DNA from: Carya illinoinensis
Taxonomy: Eukaryota > Streptophyta > Magnoliopsida > Fagales > Juglandaceae
Length of the DNA: 64,000 nucleotides
Direction of reading: 5' to 3'
NCBI RefSeq assembly: GCF_018687715.1
Contig: NC_056758.1
Location: forward strand, 29,638,967-29,702,966
Positions 24,041 through 34,882 of this stretch are shown piece after piece. A program made the translations under genes and the position numbers. Position 1 is the stretch's first letter. Each line of letters opens with the position of its first letter. The notes under the pieces are model-generated. The model saw nothing but the letters and a program-made list of their open reading frames with translations. It was not told the origin of the DNA and did not search any database.

Positions 24041-25405
24041 CTAGATGTATTAATATGTCATGTTGACAGGATGGTTGCTGTATTTAGCTCTCCTTACGTC
24101 GCAGTGTCAGATATTTTTTTGTCCCTTTTTACAAATTTTTCTTTATTCCTTTTTTTTCCCCGTACGTTTACTTTAATTTAAAATTTTTTTTTTTCCTTCC
24201 AATGGTTGTGTTGTTCATGTTTCATTTGGTTAGTTTATTCTATTTTTTATATGTCGAATACTTTCAATAAATAATTTTTGCTATGGTTTAGCATATACTT
24301 TTTTTATGAATGAGACTGAGTAGATCAGTCTGTGACATTGAGGAGATGGAGCTGTATTTATTTTTTCATGTGTCAACATGTCAGAGATTTTTTGGTCCTT
24401 TTTGAGACATTCGAGTCGGCTGAAAACTTTGTGTGATATTTTGGTCAGGTTGACAGGATGGTTTGCGAATTTCAATTTTTTTGTCTTTAGTGTATTGACA
24501 ATCGGAAAAATTCGACCCAAATTTATAATAATCTTTCTGTCGAAAAGTCTTTTCGTCCTTCATTACTTATCCTTTTTTACATGCTTAAGGGTTCATAAAG
24601 TTCGTCTTTTATTCTGTGTCATCGTTTCTCCACTCTCTCCCAAAGGTGTTTCTTTTTTAAAACCAACTCTTGTTTTGAGTTCAGAAGTTTTCTTGTTTTC
24701 TGTCGAAACTTGTTTGTTAGTCAATTTCTATTATTTCTTTAATCCTTCTCATATGTTTTGTTTATCTCTTTTTATGTTGTTTCGTTTATAAGGTGTTTCT
24801 TTTTGTGTGCTTGTATGTTCTGTGGGTGAGTTTACCTCAATTGTTTTTGTCACTGCTATCTTTAGTGTGGAGTTCAGTTATAAATCTTGGCAATTTTGGC
24901 AAAGGAGTTTTCGAATAAATTATTCACTTTTCTGTTTTGATACGAAGGGCACCTTCTCAGAATGCCAACATTTTTATCCTTGTATGCTCACCAGATATCG
25001 AAACAAAAGAGTGAATTATTCTTTCATGAATTTCTGGCAGATGTTAATGTCCACATTCCGAAGCATGTGTCCTTCATCAAGCAGAACTGTGCCAAGAAGG
25101 TAACATCTATCTTCATTGACTTCTATGTTTAGTCCTCACGTCTCTTTCGCTGGTCTAACCTCTTTGTTCAATTATGGTCTGGTTAATTTTTTAGAGTTCA
25201 ATGCATCTATCTGAGACCACATGTTGTTTGGGTTCTTTTGTTGTTTTGTAATGTTTTTCTATGAGACTATGGCTTTTTTGCATTGTTTTGTGATATTTTT
25301 TAATATGGATTTTTTTTGTTGATTTTCCTGAGTTTGTTATTCCCTTCCGATTTGAAATTTATTTGTACATTTCTTGTATTTTCGATGGTTGGAAGTCTGG
25401 GTGGT
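24041..25405 (+). other. T-rich region, probable left part of a Helitron, with an exon-like piece
   Basis: No family is recognised. The region is T-rich on the plus strand with intron-like texture. An exon-like frame at about 24959-25098 reads LYAHQISKQKSELFFHEFL and then DVNVHIPKHVSFIKQNCAKK, ending right before a GTAACA donor. Two related phrases recur: tgtcagatatttttttgtcc (24108) with tgtcagagattttttggtcc (24379), and gttgacaggatggtt at 24063 and 24450. Copia A interrupts the sequence at 25405, and it resumes at 34883. Confidence 0.35.
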
Positions 25406-26870
25406 TGTTGAACCCAAGATTTCAAGTTTTATGTGATTATAAATTTACATATAGATTTTGATGGTAACAAATAAATTCAAAAAATAAATGAGTTTCAAGA
25501 TCAAGTTGTCCAATGGAGTCAAGCACATCAAAGAACCAAGCATGAGCAAGAAGGAAACAAGTTCATATTAAAGTCATAGAGTAATGTTGTAAATCTCTTA
25601 AAATTCGAAATTAGGATTAATGGTCAAAATTAATAATTTATCATAAAGCATTAAAATACATTTTTCACATGTGCATGAATATTTTTAAAAATTAAATTTA
25701 AAAATTTTGAAAGATGATTGATTGTCATCTTTTACATGTGAATGCCTTGATTAAAGGGTTGAACTTTGAAAATATTAAAGATAATTGATTGTCATCTTTT
25801 ACATGTGCATGCCTTGATTAAAGGGTTGAACTTTGAAAATATTAAAGATGATTGATTGTCATCTTTCACATGTGCATGTTTTATTTGAATATTTTTAAAA
25901 GTAATTGATGCTTTTTTAAACTTATACAAAAGGTAGATGATTTTGTTTGAAAAATTTGAAAAGTGAAGTGTGCTCCCTTTGTCATATACAAAAAATAAAA
26001 GATTAGGTTTGAATTTTTTGAAAAGTAAAGTGTGCTCCTTTTGTCATATGCAAAAAGTAAAAAATTAAGTTTGAATTTTTTGAAAAGGAAAGTGTGCTCC
26101 TTTTGTCATATGCCAAAAGTAAAATATTAGGTTTGATTTTTTTGAAAAAATGAATGATGTTGTCTTTGACAATTGAAAAAAAAAAGAACCTTTTATTTGA
26201 ATTTTTTGAAAAAGTGAATGATGTTATTTTTGACATGTGAATCTTTTTTAATTTGAATATGAAGTCTCATATGCCTATAAATAGATCATTTGAGAGCTTC
26301 ATATTCACAACACCAAGAGCAAACAACATTCATTCAAAACTTTCATTCTCTCTTCTCTAAGCATTGAGCCTTAATCCTTGTTCATTTTGAGAAATATAGT
26401 TTGCGCTGTATTGTTCTTATTTCACTCATTGAGGAGTGCTTTCTGATAACCTACCCACTATCAGCTCTTGTATCAGAAAAAGGGTGTGTATAACCCTTGT
26501 GCGTGTAGAAAATATTCTACACGGGGAATAGTTGAATCACCACGTGTAAGGTGATTGCAAGTGTAGAGGGTGTTCTACACGGATCCTTTGTAGCGATATT
26601 GTTCAAAGGTGTAATATGTTTCTATCTCCACCTGAAGGAGGTTGAATAGTGAATTTGGGAATCCTCAAGGGGTAACTTGAGGAGAGGACGTAGGCAGTGG
26701 GACCGAATCTCGTTAACATACTGAGTTTGCTTCTCTCATACCCTTACTCTTTATATTTATTGTTATTTCATATTTTGTTTATATTTTATATTATATATTT
26801 GATTTATAATTATTATTTTTTTAATACAACTCAATTCACCCCCCCTCTTGTGCTAGTCATCTGGGCAACA
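25406..26870 (+). repeat. 5' LTR of copia A
   Basis: 1465 bp, TGTTGAACCC to GGGCAACA. Three internal tandem modules are visible: three copies of a ~65-bp unit with gattgattgtcatcttt (25720-25880), three copies of a ~63-bp unit with gtgtgctcc and gtcatat (25965-26110), and two copies of a ~62-bp unit with gaatgatgtt (26151-26230). The 3' LTR of A has 3, 3 and 3 copies; both LTRs of B have 2, 2 and 3. Confidence 0.95.
26276..26283 (+). promoter_or_regulatory. TATA box in the 5' LTR of copia A
   Basis: TATAAATA preceded by atgcc and followed by gatcatttgagagc. It is kept in all four LTRs of the family in the window (34298, 48177, 56444). It should set the start of the genomic RNA about 30 bases downstream, near the phrase cacaacaccaagagc. 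Confidence 0.75.
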
Positions 26871-26872
26871 AT

Positions 26873-26884
26873 TGGTATCAGAGC
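26873..26884 (+). other. Primer-binding site of copia A (tRNA-Met)
   Basis: TGGTATCAGAGC, two bases after the LTR end, is the standard plant Ty1/copia primer-binding site complementary to the 3' end of initiator tRNA-Met. The same site is at 48774-48785 in copia B. Confidence 0.9.
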
Positions 26885-26929
26885 TAAGAGCTCTATTATA
26901 AGATTAACTATCTTTTGAATTAAGATCTT

Positions 26930-27952
26930 ATGGCTAACATTTCAACTCCATTTGGTGAAGGTCAATCTAGCAGTCGGCTTCCACTCTTTTGTGGAGATAA
27001 TTACTCATTCTGGAAAGTTAAAATGAGAATATTCCTTCAGACTCAAGGTCGAGAAATCTGGAAATGTATTGTAAATGGACCTTATATTCCAACAAAAGTG
27101 GTTGATGGAGTAAAGGTCAAAAAGGAAGAAGAAGAGTTTGATCGTGAAGACGATAGATTTTATACTTTGAATTTAACTGCTATGAATTTATTATTTAATG
27201 CTCTCAATGGAAATGAGTTTAATAGAATAATGACTTGTGCTACGGCAAAAGAAATTTGGGATAAGTTGGAAGTTACTTATGAAGGAACTTCGGAAGTCAA
27301 GGAATCAAAAATTTATATTCTTACTCATGAATATGAAATATTTAAGATGAATGATGATGAATCTATTTCTAGTATGCACACTCGTTTTACTATCATAAAC
27401 AGCTTGACAGCTCTTGGCAAAATTTATTCTAAGGTGGAGATAGTAAGGAAAATTCTTAACTCTCTACCAACACGCTGGGAATCAAAAGTGACAGCGATTC
27501 TTGAAACTAGAGACCTCAAGAAGCTCAAAGTGAATGAACTCATCGGGTCACTTATCACCCATGAGTACACATTGAAAAGAGGAGAAGAAGAAGGAAAGCC
27601 AAAGAAGAGCTTGACACTTAAAGTTGTTCCCCATGAAAGTGAAAGTGATGAAAATGAGGAAAATGAAGACAAAGATGAAGAAGTTGCGATGATAACAAGA
27701 AGAATTCAGAGGTTCTTAAAGAAAAATAAAATTCCTCCAAGGAAATCCTTCAAAAAGTTTTCCAAGAAAGATTCAGGTAAAAATGACACTTTAATTTGTT
27801 ATAAATGTAATAAGCCTGGTCATATCAAGCCAGATTGTCCTATGCTAAAGAAAGATCGAAACAAGGACAAGAAAGCAATGAAAGTTATATGGGATGATGA
27901 TTCAAATAGCTCAGATAGTGAAGCAAGCAATGGAGAATCAGCAAATCTTTAA
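26930..27952 (+). CDS. Copia A gag polyprotein
   Basis: 340 codons, uninterrupted. The N-terminal part (RLPLFCGDNYSFWKVKMRIF) is the usual start of plant copia gag, followed by the helical capsid-like UBN2/DUF4219-type region to about residue 220. Residues about 235-255 are very acidic. A zinc knuckle CYKCNKPGHIKPDC (CX2CX4HX4C) lies at about residues 291-304 for RNA packaging. The tail is acidic and serine-rich. The ORF stops at a TAA (27950), but the same frame carries on in the next ORF three bases later. This gag is intact, whereas the gag of copia B is mostly deleted. Confidence 0.9.
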   Translation: MANISTPFGEGQSSSRLPLFCGDNYSFWKVKMRIFLQTQGREIWKCIVNGPYIPTKVVDGVKVKKEEEEFDREDDRFYTLNLTAMNLLFNALNGNEFNRIMTCATAKEIWDKLEVTYEGTSEVKESKIYILTHEYEIFKMNDDESISSMHTRFTIINSLTALGKIYSKVEIVRKILNSLPTRWESKVTAILETRDLKKLKVNELIGSLITHEYTLKRGEEEGKPKKSLTLKVVPHESESDENEENEDKDEEVAMITRRIQRFLKKNKIPPRKSFKKFSKKDSGKNDTLICYKCNKPGHIKPDCPMLKKDRNKDKKAMKVIWDDDSNSSDSEASNGESANL

Positions 27953-27955
27953 CTT

Positions 27956-30900
27956 ATGGTTAAAAATGATATTGAGGTAACAAATCCTGATAATATTGAA
28001 ATTCCTTCATATGAAGAATTACAAAATGTTTTAGAAGAGGTTTATGAGAAATTTGAAAAATTGGGTATCAAATATACTGTTTTGAAAAAGAAAAATTTTG
28101 CTTTAACAAATGAAATTGATATTTTAAGAAAAGAAAATATTATTTTGAAAGATGAAAATCTTGAATTGAATAAAAAGAAAACTGATTTAAAAAATATTGT
28201 TGAAAACTTTACGAATGGAAAAAGAAATTTTGAAAAACTTCTTAGTAGTCAAAGATGTGTTTTTGACAAGACAGGCTTGGGATATATGCCAAAACAAAAA
28301 TACAAACCTTATAAAAATTTCTTTGATAATCCTTCTATATCAAAGACCAATAATCAAAATTCTTTTCATAAAAATAATTTTGTTAAAAAAAGATATTATT
28401 ATAATCATTCAAGTTCTTCATATATGTCACATGTTATTTGCAATTTCTGTAATAGAAATAGTCATAATTATCATACTTATCCTATTAGAAGAAATCATAC
28501 AATGACTGTTAGGGCCATATGAGTACCTAAAAATCTTATTTCTTTTAATACTAATAAATAAAGGACCCAAAGAACTTAGGTACCAAGAAAAATCATTTTA
28601 ATTGTTTTTATAGGTATGCATGAAATCATCCACAAGCAAAAACAAGTAGTTTTTAGATAGTGGATGTTCAAGACACATGACGGGAGACAAGACTAAGTTC
28701 TTTGATCTTAAATCTAAAGAAGAAGGACATGTGACATTTGGAGACAACTCGAAAGGGAAGATCGTGGGAATAGGTAAAATTGATAATGAATCTTCTCTCA
28801 TAATTGAAAATGTTCTACTTGTTGAAGGTCTAAAACATAATCTTTTGAGCATAAGTCAATTTGTGATAAAGGATTTACAGTTACTTTCAAAATGGATAAG
28901 TGCATTATTTTGAATGATCATGATTGTAATATTTTTTTTTATTGCTTTTAGAAACAATAATATTTATGCAATCGATTTTGAAGAAATTACCTCACAAGAT
29001 ACTATTTGGTTTTCAGCTCAAAATGAAACTAGTTGGTTATGGCATAGAAGATTAGGTCATACCAACATGGAACTTATTTCCAAACTTTCAAAAAATGATC
29101 TTGTGAGAGGTTTACCAAAAATAAATTTTCTTAAAGACAAAATTTGTTATGCATGTCAATTTGGTAAACAAACAAAAACTTCTTTTAAAACTAAGAAATA
29201 TATTTTCACTACTAGACCATTGCAACTGATACACATGGATCTTTTTGGACCAAATAGAGTTGCAAGTCTAGGAGGAAAATATTATGCATTTGTTATTGTT
29301 GATGATTTCTCTAGATATACTTGGGTCATCTTTCTAGCTCATAAAGATGAGGCACATAATGCTTTTACCAAGTTATGCAAGAGAATTCAAAATGAAAATG
29401 GCTATACTATTTCAAGTATCCGAAGTGATAGGGGAAAAGAGTCTGTTAATAAAAATATTGAAAAGTTTTGTGATGAAAATGGTTTTGTGCATAATTTTTC
29501 TGCTCCTCGAACTCCTCAACAAAATGGGGTAGTAGATAGGAAAAATAGATCTCTTCAAGAGATGGCAAGAACAATACTCAATGAAAACAACTTGCATAGT
29601 TATTTTTGGGCCGAAGCGGTAAGTACTATATATTATGTTATAAATAGAGTTATACTAAGGTCTAAATTAAATAAAACTTCCTATGAGCTTTGAAATGAGA
29701 AAAAGCCCAACAGTAGTTACTTTCATATAATTGGATGCAAATGTTTTATTTTGAATGACAGGGATAATTTAGGCAAGTTTGATGCAAAATCTGATGAATG
29801 TATTTTTCTCGGATATTCTACTAATAGTAAAGCTTACAGAGTATTCAATAAAAAGACTTTGACTGTACAAGAATCTATGCATGTAGTATTTGATGAATCT
29901 AATTCTCCACTCTCCAAGAAAGCTATTGATGAAGAAACAGGAGGTATAAATAACACGGAAAGTCTCAATCTCAACAAAGAGAAAACAATAGAGGAAGTTT
30001 AACATGGAGTCATCAGGAAATATCATCAAAATTTAATACAAGATGCAACCAAACAGTGAAAATTTGTGAAAGATCATCCAGTGGAACAAATTTTAGGAGA
30101 ACCTTCACAAGGTGTAAGTACTCGATCATCTATTAGAAATATTTGCAATCATACTGTTTTTCTATCTCAAATTGAATCCAAAAATATTGATGACGCACTT
30201 CTTGATGAATCTTGGATTCTAGTCATGCAAGAAGAGTTGAATCAATTTGAAAGAAATGATATTTGGACACTTGTTCCTAGACCCAAAAATCATACTATTA
30301 TTGGAACAAAATGGGTTTTTAGAAACAAGAAAGATGAGTCCAGAGTCATTACTAGAAATAAGGTTCGACTTGTAGCCCAAGGTTTTAATCAAGAAGAAGG
30401 AATCGATTATGATGAGACATATGCACCTGTCGCAAGATTAGAAACTATTCGAATGCTACTTGCATATGCTTGTTATAAAGATTTCAAACTTTTTCAAATG
30501 GATGTTAAAAGTGCTTTCTTAAATGGTTTTATAAATGAAGAGGTATATGTTGAGCAACTTCCAGGTTTTGAAAATCATATTTCCCCAAATCATGTTTTCA
30601 AACTCACAAAAGCACTATATAGACTTAAACAAGCTCCTAGAGTTTGGTACGAGAGACTTAGTGGTTTCTTGATTGAAAAAGGTTTTTCAAGAGGAAAAAT
30701 CAACACAACTCTTTTCATTAAATATGAAAATGATGATATTCTTTTGATTCAAATTTATGTTGATAATATAATTTTCGGTACTACTAATGAAAATATGTGT
30801 CAAGTTTTTACTAAGACTATGCAGGAAGAATTTGAGATGAGCATGATGGGAGAACTTACATTATTTCTCGGATTGCAAATTAAGCAAGCAAAAAGTGAGA

Positions 30901-31709
30901 CATTCATCAATCAATCAAAATATATTAAGGAATTACTGAAGAAGTTTGGGATGGAAAATGCTAAGGAAATTGGAACACGAATGAGCCCATCAACTAAACT
31001 TGATAAAGATGAATCCGGTAAGCCAGTTAACTCGAAAATATATCGAGGTATGATTGGTAGCTTATTATATTTAACAGCCAGTAGACCAGATATTATGTTT
31101 AGTGTGTGCTTATGTGCACGCTTTCAATCATCTCTAAAAGAATCACATTTAATTACAGTTAAGCGCATTCTTAGATATCTTAGTGGTACAATTAACCTAC
31201 GGTTATGGTACCCTAAGCACACATCTTTCGATCTAATCAGCTACACAGATGCAGATTATGCTGACTGTAAAATAGATCGAAAAAGCACTAGTGGAGCATG
31301 CCATTTCTTAGGTCATGCACTAGTTTTTTGGTTTAGTAAAAAATAAAATTCTGTTACACTATCTACTGATGAAGCAGAATATGTTGCTGCGGGTAGTTGT
31401 TGTGCTCAAGTTCTCTACATGAAGCAACAACTTGAAGATTTTAAACTCATGTATAATCACATTCCAATCAAATGTGATAATACAAGTGCTATAAATCTTT
31501 CAAAGAACCCAATACAACATTCTAGAACTAAACATATTAAAATAAGATATCATTTTCTTCAAGATCATGTGCAGAAAGGCGATATAGTACTAGAATTCAC
31601 AAACTCACATGATCAGTTAGCAGATATTTTCACAAAGCCTTTACCAGAAGATAGATTATGTATGATCAGAAGAGAAATAGGTATAATGCGTGCTATAAAT
31701 ATCTCTTAA
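27956..31709 (+). pseudogene. Copia A pol: linker, protease, integrase, RT, RNase H; broken
   Basis: In gag frame, 27956-28522 encodes a coiled-coil linker and a second knuckle-like CNFCNRNSHNYH, ending at a TGA where copia B has TGG. The protease active site FLDSGCSRHMTGDK is near 28645-28690. The integrase HHCC/GAG_pre part (WHRRLGHTNMELISKL) and core (DDFSRYTWVIF, SDRGKESVN, PRTPQQNGVVDRKN) follow at 29040-29560. Reverse transcriptase starts near 30230; its active site reads YVDNIIFG (about 30760) instead of YVDDIIFG, so a catalytic Asp is Asn. RNase H spans 31240-31709 with an in-frame TAA at 31344. Further frame breaks lie near 28860, 29690 and 30000. It is non-functional. Confidence 0.92.
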
Positions 31710-31757
31710 AAGATAGACTAGAGTCAATAAAAATAGAGATAGATTTTTTAAATACTT

Positions 31758-32195
31758 TTACATAAACTTGAGATTCTTAGCCTCATGTTTGAGACGCTCA
31801 TTCTCTTCATACAATATCATGTCATTCTTATCCATGGGAACCGGCAAGCGGAATGAAGAATCTAATAAAGATTTCAACTATTTATTCTTCTGCCGAATGA
31901 TTCATTCCCTTGTGTGGGACTCTTGAACAATTTATTGAAGTACAACAATTTGTTCTTTGAGCTTTTCAACTTCATGATTTTTGGTTTGTAGTCACTGAGA
32001 AAAAGCAACAATAGAGGAAGAGTAGCGAGTCCCAAGACTCACCAAGTCATAAATAGCATCAGAATCTGACTTATTAGTCAAATTATTATTTTCCTGCTGC
32101 AACATGGCACCAATGGCAGCTGCAGAAAGGACAGGAGGTTGAGATACAGAATGACTCATGGATGGATCTAGAGAAATGTTAGAAGAATGAGCCAT
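31758..32195 (-). pseudogene. Antisense ORF 1 of copia A, coiled-coil protein of unknown role; stops present
   Basis: The ATG at 32195 opens MAHSSNISLDPSMSHSVSQP. A core follows, reading IGAMLQQENNNLTNKSDSD and then IYDLVSLGTRYSSSIVAFSQ, then a heptad-rich tail reading LKEQIVVLQ. This copy has stops where copia B has CGG, CGA and CAG codons, plus a TGA at 31902 shared with B. Past that TGA the same frame continues (LKSLLDSSFRLPVPMDKN, ENERLKHEVKNLKFM) to a TAA at 31758, tail-to-tail with pol, whose stop is about 50 bp away. A TATA-like box lies 106-111 bp upstream. No known family is recognised. Confidence 0.7.
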
Positions 32196-32300
32196 TGAGA
32201 AAAGAATAAAAGGCTTAAAATAAGAATGTTGAAGGAATGCAGATGGGTTATAGAGATGAGAAGAAAACTTGATGCAGATTGTATGAACTTCATGACTGAT

Positions 32301-32306
32301 TTTATA
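32301..32306 (-). promoter_or_regulatory. TATA-like box of antisense ORF 1 (copia A)
   Basis: On the minus strand ctctataaaatcagtcatg places TATAAA about 106 bp upstream of the ORF 1 ATG at 32195, followed by a pyrimidine-rich leader. Copia B keeps the same box at 55171-55176, 107 bp upstream of its ATG. Confidence 0.55.
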
Positions 32307-32474
32307 GAGATAGTATAAAGAATAAGACAAACTATTGTCTCTTCAAATCTTATTTAGTCAAAAGAAATACAAGATATGCTGGATACATATTATCAAAAGT
32401 TTTCTTACTAAACCAGCGAGATTAACAGTAGATTGTCCCTATTTTTCTAGTAAACGATGAACCTCTGCTGTTAT

Positions 32475-32891
32475 CTACCGATGTTGACCTTGTATCTGAA
32501 CCATTTCTCATTCCAGCTCCTCTATTTGTGGTTGCAGATCATGAGCATACCAATCTGCAAATTTTTTCAACTCTTGGTTTTCTTGTTTTAGCCTTTTATT
32601 CTCACTATCCTTATTAGCAAGCTTCTGTCGTAACTCAAATATTTACATGTTAAGATGATCAATCTCACTCACCCTCGCCATTAACCTCCGAGACATGATC
32701 ATAACAGAGGCAGCATATTGACTATTGAGCATTCTTGATTCTGCAATAATCTCATAATCAGCCTTACCAGAAAAACGGCTTTCTGCTCCTATCATGGTAT
32801 TGACGGCCTCAGGAGAGAAGATTGATGATTGATGCGTCAAGGGTTCCTGATTCAAGTCTGGAACATTAGTGGAAGAGAATTGCTCAGTCAT
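32475..32891 (-). pseudogene. Antisense ORF 2 of copia A, diverged duplicate of ORF 1
   Basis: The ATG at 32891 opens MTEQFSSTNVPDLNQEPL. The core SRMLNSQYAASVMIMSRRL lines up with LVSLGTRYSSSIVAFSQRL of ORF 1, and SPEAVNTMI with SAAAIGAML, so the two look like ancient duplicates. After a TAA at 32643-32645 the same frame continues LRQKLANKDSENKRLKQENQ and ELKKFADWYAHDLQPQIEEL, a strong coiled coil, up to a TAG at 32475. A TATA-like box lies about 80 bp upstream (32971-32976). Copia B has lost this ORF in a deletion of roughly 0.6 kb. No known family is recognised. Confidence 0.68.
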
Positions 32892-32970
32892 TCTATCGTT
32901 GTGGAAAAACAAAACTCAGGTCAAGAAGCGATGTATTTTTTTGGCATCCGATAGATGAAAATGGTCATTT

Positions 32971-32976
32971 TTTATA
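32971..32976 (-). promoter_or_regulatory. TATA-like box of antisense ORF 2 (copia A)
   Basis: On the minus strand gagtttctataaaaaatgac places TATAAA about 80 bp upstream of the ATG at 32891. In copia B the matching place reads without the TATA word (atttttagaaactcgg), in line with the loss of ORF 2 there. Confidence 0.5.
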
Positions 32977-33351
32977 GAAACTCAGAGCCTTCAATCACGT
33001 TTGTCAACAACATCAGGCGATTGTTTAAATCTCCAGCCGCACTAAATTCATAGAGTTAGGTATTGAGACTTTGCAACATTTGTCGGGTCACGGACGGCTC
33101 CTTTTTTAACTATCTACAGTGACTATTAAATGCATCGTTTTCTTCAGTCCATTTACTTGCTGCCGATCCTTTTTAATGATGCCAAAAGGGGGAGAAGTTT
33201 TAGACTAGAACATTAACATTGTTTAAATTGCTAAACTTGTTATATATGCTTGAAATTATATTTATACTTTTGCTTGAAAAACTAACGCATATTTTCAGGG
33301 GAACTTAAGTATTAATACAGGTTTCAAGTTCTATCAAGTATTTTTCATCAT

Positions 33352-33366
33352 AAAAAAGGGGGAGAT
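33352..33366 (+). other. Polypurine tract of copia A
   Basis: aaaaaagggggagat directly before the 3' LTR start TGTTGAATCC. It primes plus-strand DNA synthesis in LTR elements. The matching tract in copia B is at 55624-55638. Confidence 0.85.
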
Positions 33367-34882
33367 TGTTGAATCCAAGGTTTCAAGTTTCATGTGATTA
33401 TAAATCTACACATGGATTTTGATGATAACAAATGAATTCAAAAAATAAAGGAGTTTCAAGCTCAAGTTGTCCACACAATAGAGTCAAGCATATCAAAGAA
33501 CCAAGCATAAGCAAGAAGGAAACAAGTTCACATTAAAGTGATAGAATAATGTTGTAAATCTCTTAAAATTTGAAATTAGGATTAATGGTCAAAATTAATA
33601 TTTTATCATAAAGCATTAAAATATATTTTCTACATGTGCATAAATATTTTTGAAAATTAAATTTGAAATTTTTGAAAGATGATTGATTGTCATCTTTTAC
33701 ATGTGCATGCCTTAATTAAAGGGTTGAACTTTGAAAATATTAAAAATGATTGATTGTCATCTTTTACATGTACATGCATTGATTAAAGGATTGAACTTTG
33801 AAAATATTAAAGATGATTGATTGTCATCTTTCACATATGCATGTTTTATTTGAATATTTTCAAAAGTGATTGATGTTTTTTTAGACTTATATAAAATGTA
33901 GATGATTTTGTTTGAAAAATTTGAAAAGTAAAGTGTGCTCCTTTTGTCATATACAAAAAGAAAAAGATTAGGTTTGAATTTTTTGAAAATGAAAGTGTGC
34001 TCATTTTGTCATATGCAAAAAGTAAAAGATTAGTTTTGAATTTTTTGAAAAGGAAAGTGTGCTTCTTTTGTCATATGCAAAAGTAAAATATTAGGTTTGA
34101 TTTTTTTGAAAAAGTGAATGATGTTGTCTTTGACAATTGAAAAAAAAAACCTTTTATTTGAATTTTTTGAAAAAGTGAATGATGTTGTCTTTGACAATTG
34201 AAAAAGAAAACCTTTTATTTGAATTTTTTGAAAAAGTGAATGATGTTGTTTTTGACATGTGAATCTTTTTTAATTTAAATATGAAATCTCATATGCCTAT
34301 AAATAGATCATTTGAGAGCTTCACATTCACAACACCAAGAGCTTCCAACATTCATTCAAAACTTTCATTCTCTCTTCTCTAAGTATTAAGCTTTAATCCT
34401 TATTCATTTTGAGAGATATAATTTGCGTTGTATTGTTCTTATTTCACTCATTGATGAGTGTTTTCTGATAACCTACCCACTATCAGCTCTTGTATCAGAA
34501 AAATGGTGTGTATAACCCTTGTGCGTATAGAAAGTATTCTATACAGGGAATAGTTGAATCACCACGTGTAAGGTGATTGTAAGTATAGAAGGTGTTCTAC
34601 ACGGATCCTTTGTTTTCAAAGGTGTAATAGGTTTTTATCTCTACCTGAAAGAGGTTGAATAGTGAATTTGGGAATCCTCAAGGGGTAGTTTGAGGCGAGG
34701 ACGTAAGTAGTGGGATCGAACCTCGTTAACATACTGAGTTTGCTTCTCTCATACCCTTACTCTTTATATTTATTGTTATTTCATATTTTGTTTATATTTT
34801 ATATTATATATTTGATTTATAATTATTATTTTTTTAATACAACTCAATTCATTCCCTTCTTGTATTAGTCATCTGGATAACA
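33367..34882 (+). repeat. 3' LTR of copia A
   Basis: 1516 bp, TGTTGAATCC to GGATAACA. It differs from the 5' LTR by many point changes (around 9-10 in the first 150 bases by eye) and has one more copy of the gaatgatgtt module (three instead of two), which explains part of its extra length. The TATA box is at 34298-34305. Confidence 0.95.

Larger units (their letters stand above)
25406..34882 (+). mobile_element. Ty1/copia retrotransposon A (SIRE/Maximus-like), with antisense ORFs
   Basis: Two long LTRs (25406-26870 and 33367-34882) begin TGTTGAA and end GGCAACA or GATAACA. The primer-binding site TGGTATCAGAGC, complementary to initiator tRNA-Met, is at 26873, and a polypurine tract lies at 33352-33366. 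The gene order is gag, protease, integrase, reverse transcriptase, RNase H, which defines Ty1/copia. A 1.65-kb region with two antisense ORFs separates pol from the 3' LTR. The flanks gtggt and atgat match at only three of five positions, so the target duplication is decayed or absent. Pol is broken. The SIRE-like assignment rests on gag style, LTR size and the long 3' region. Confidence 0.93.
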
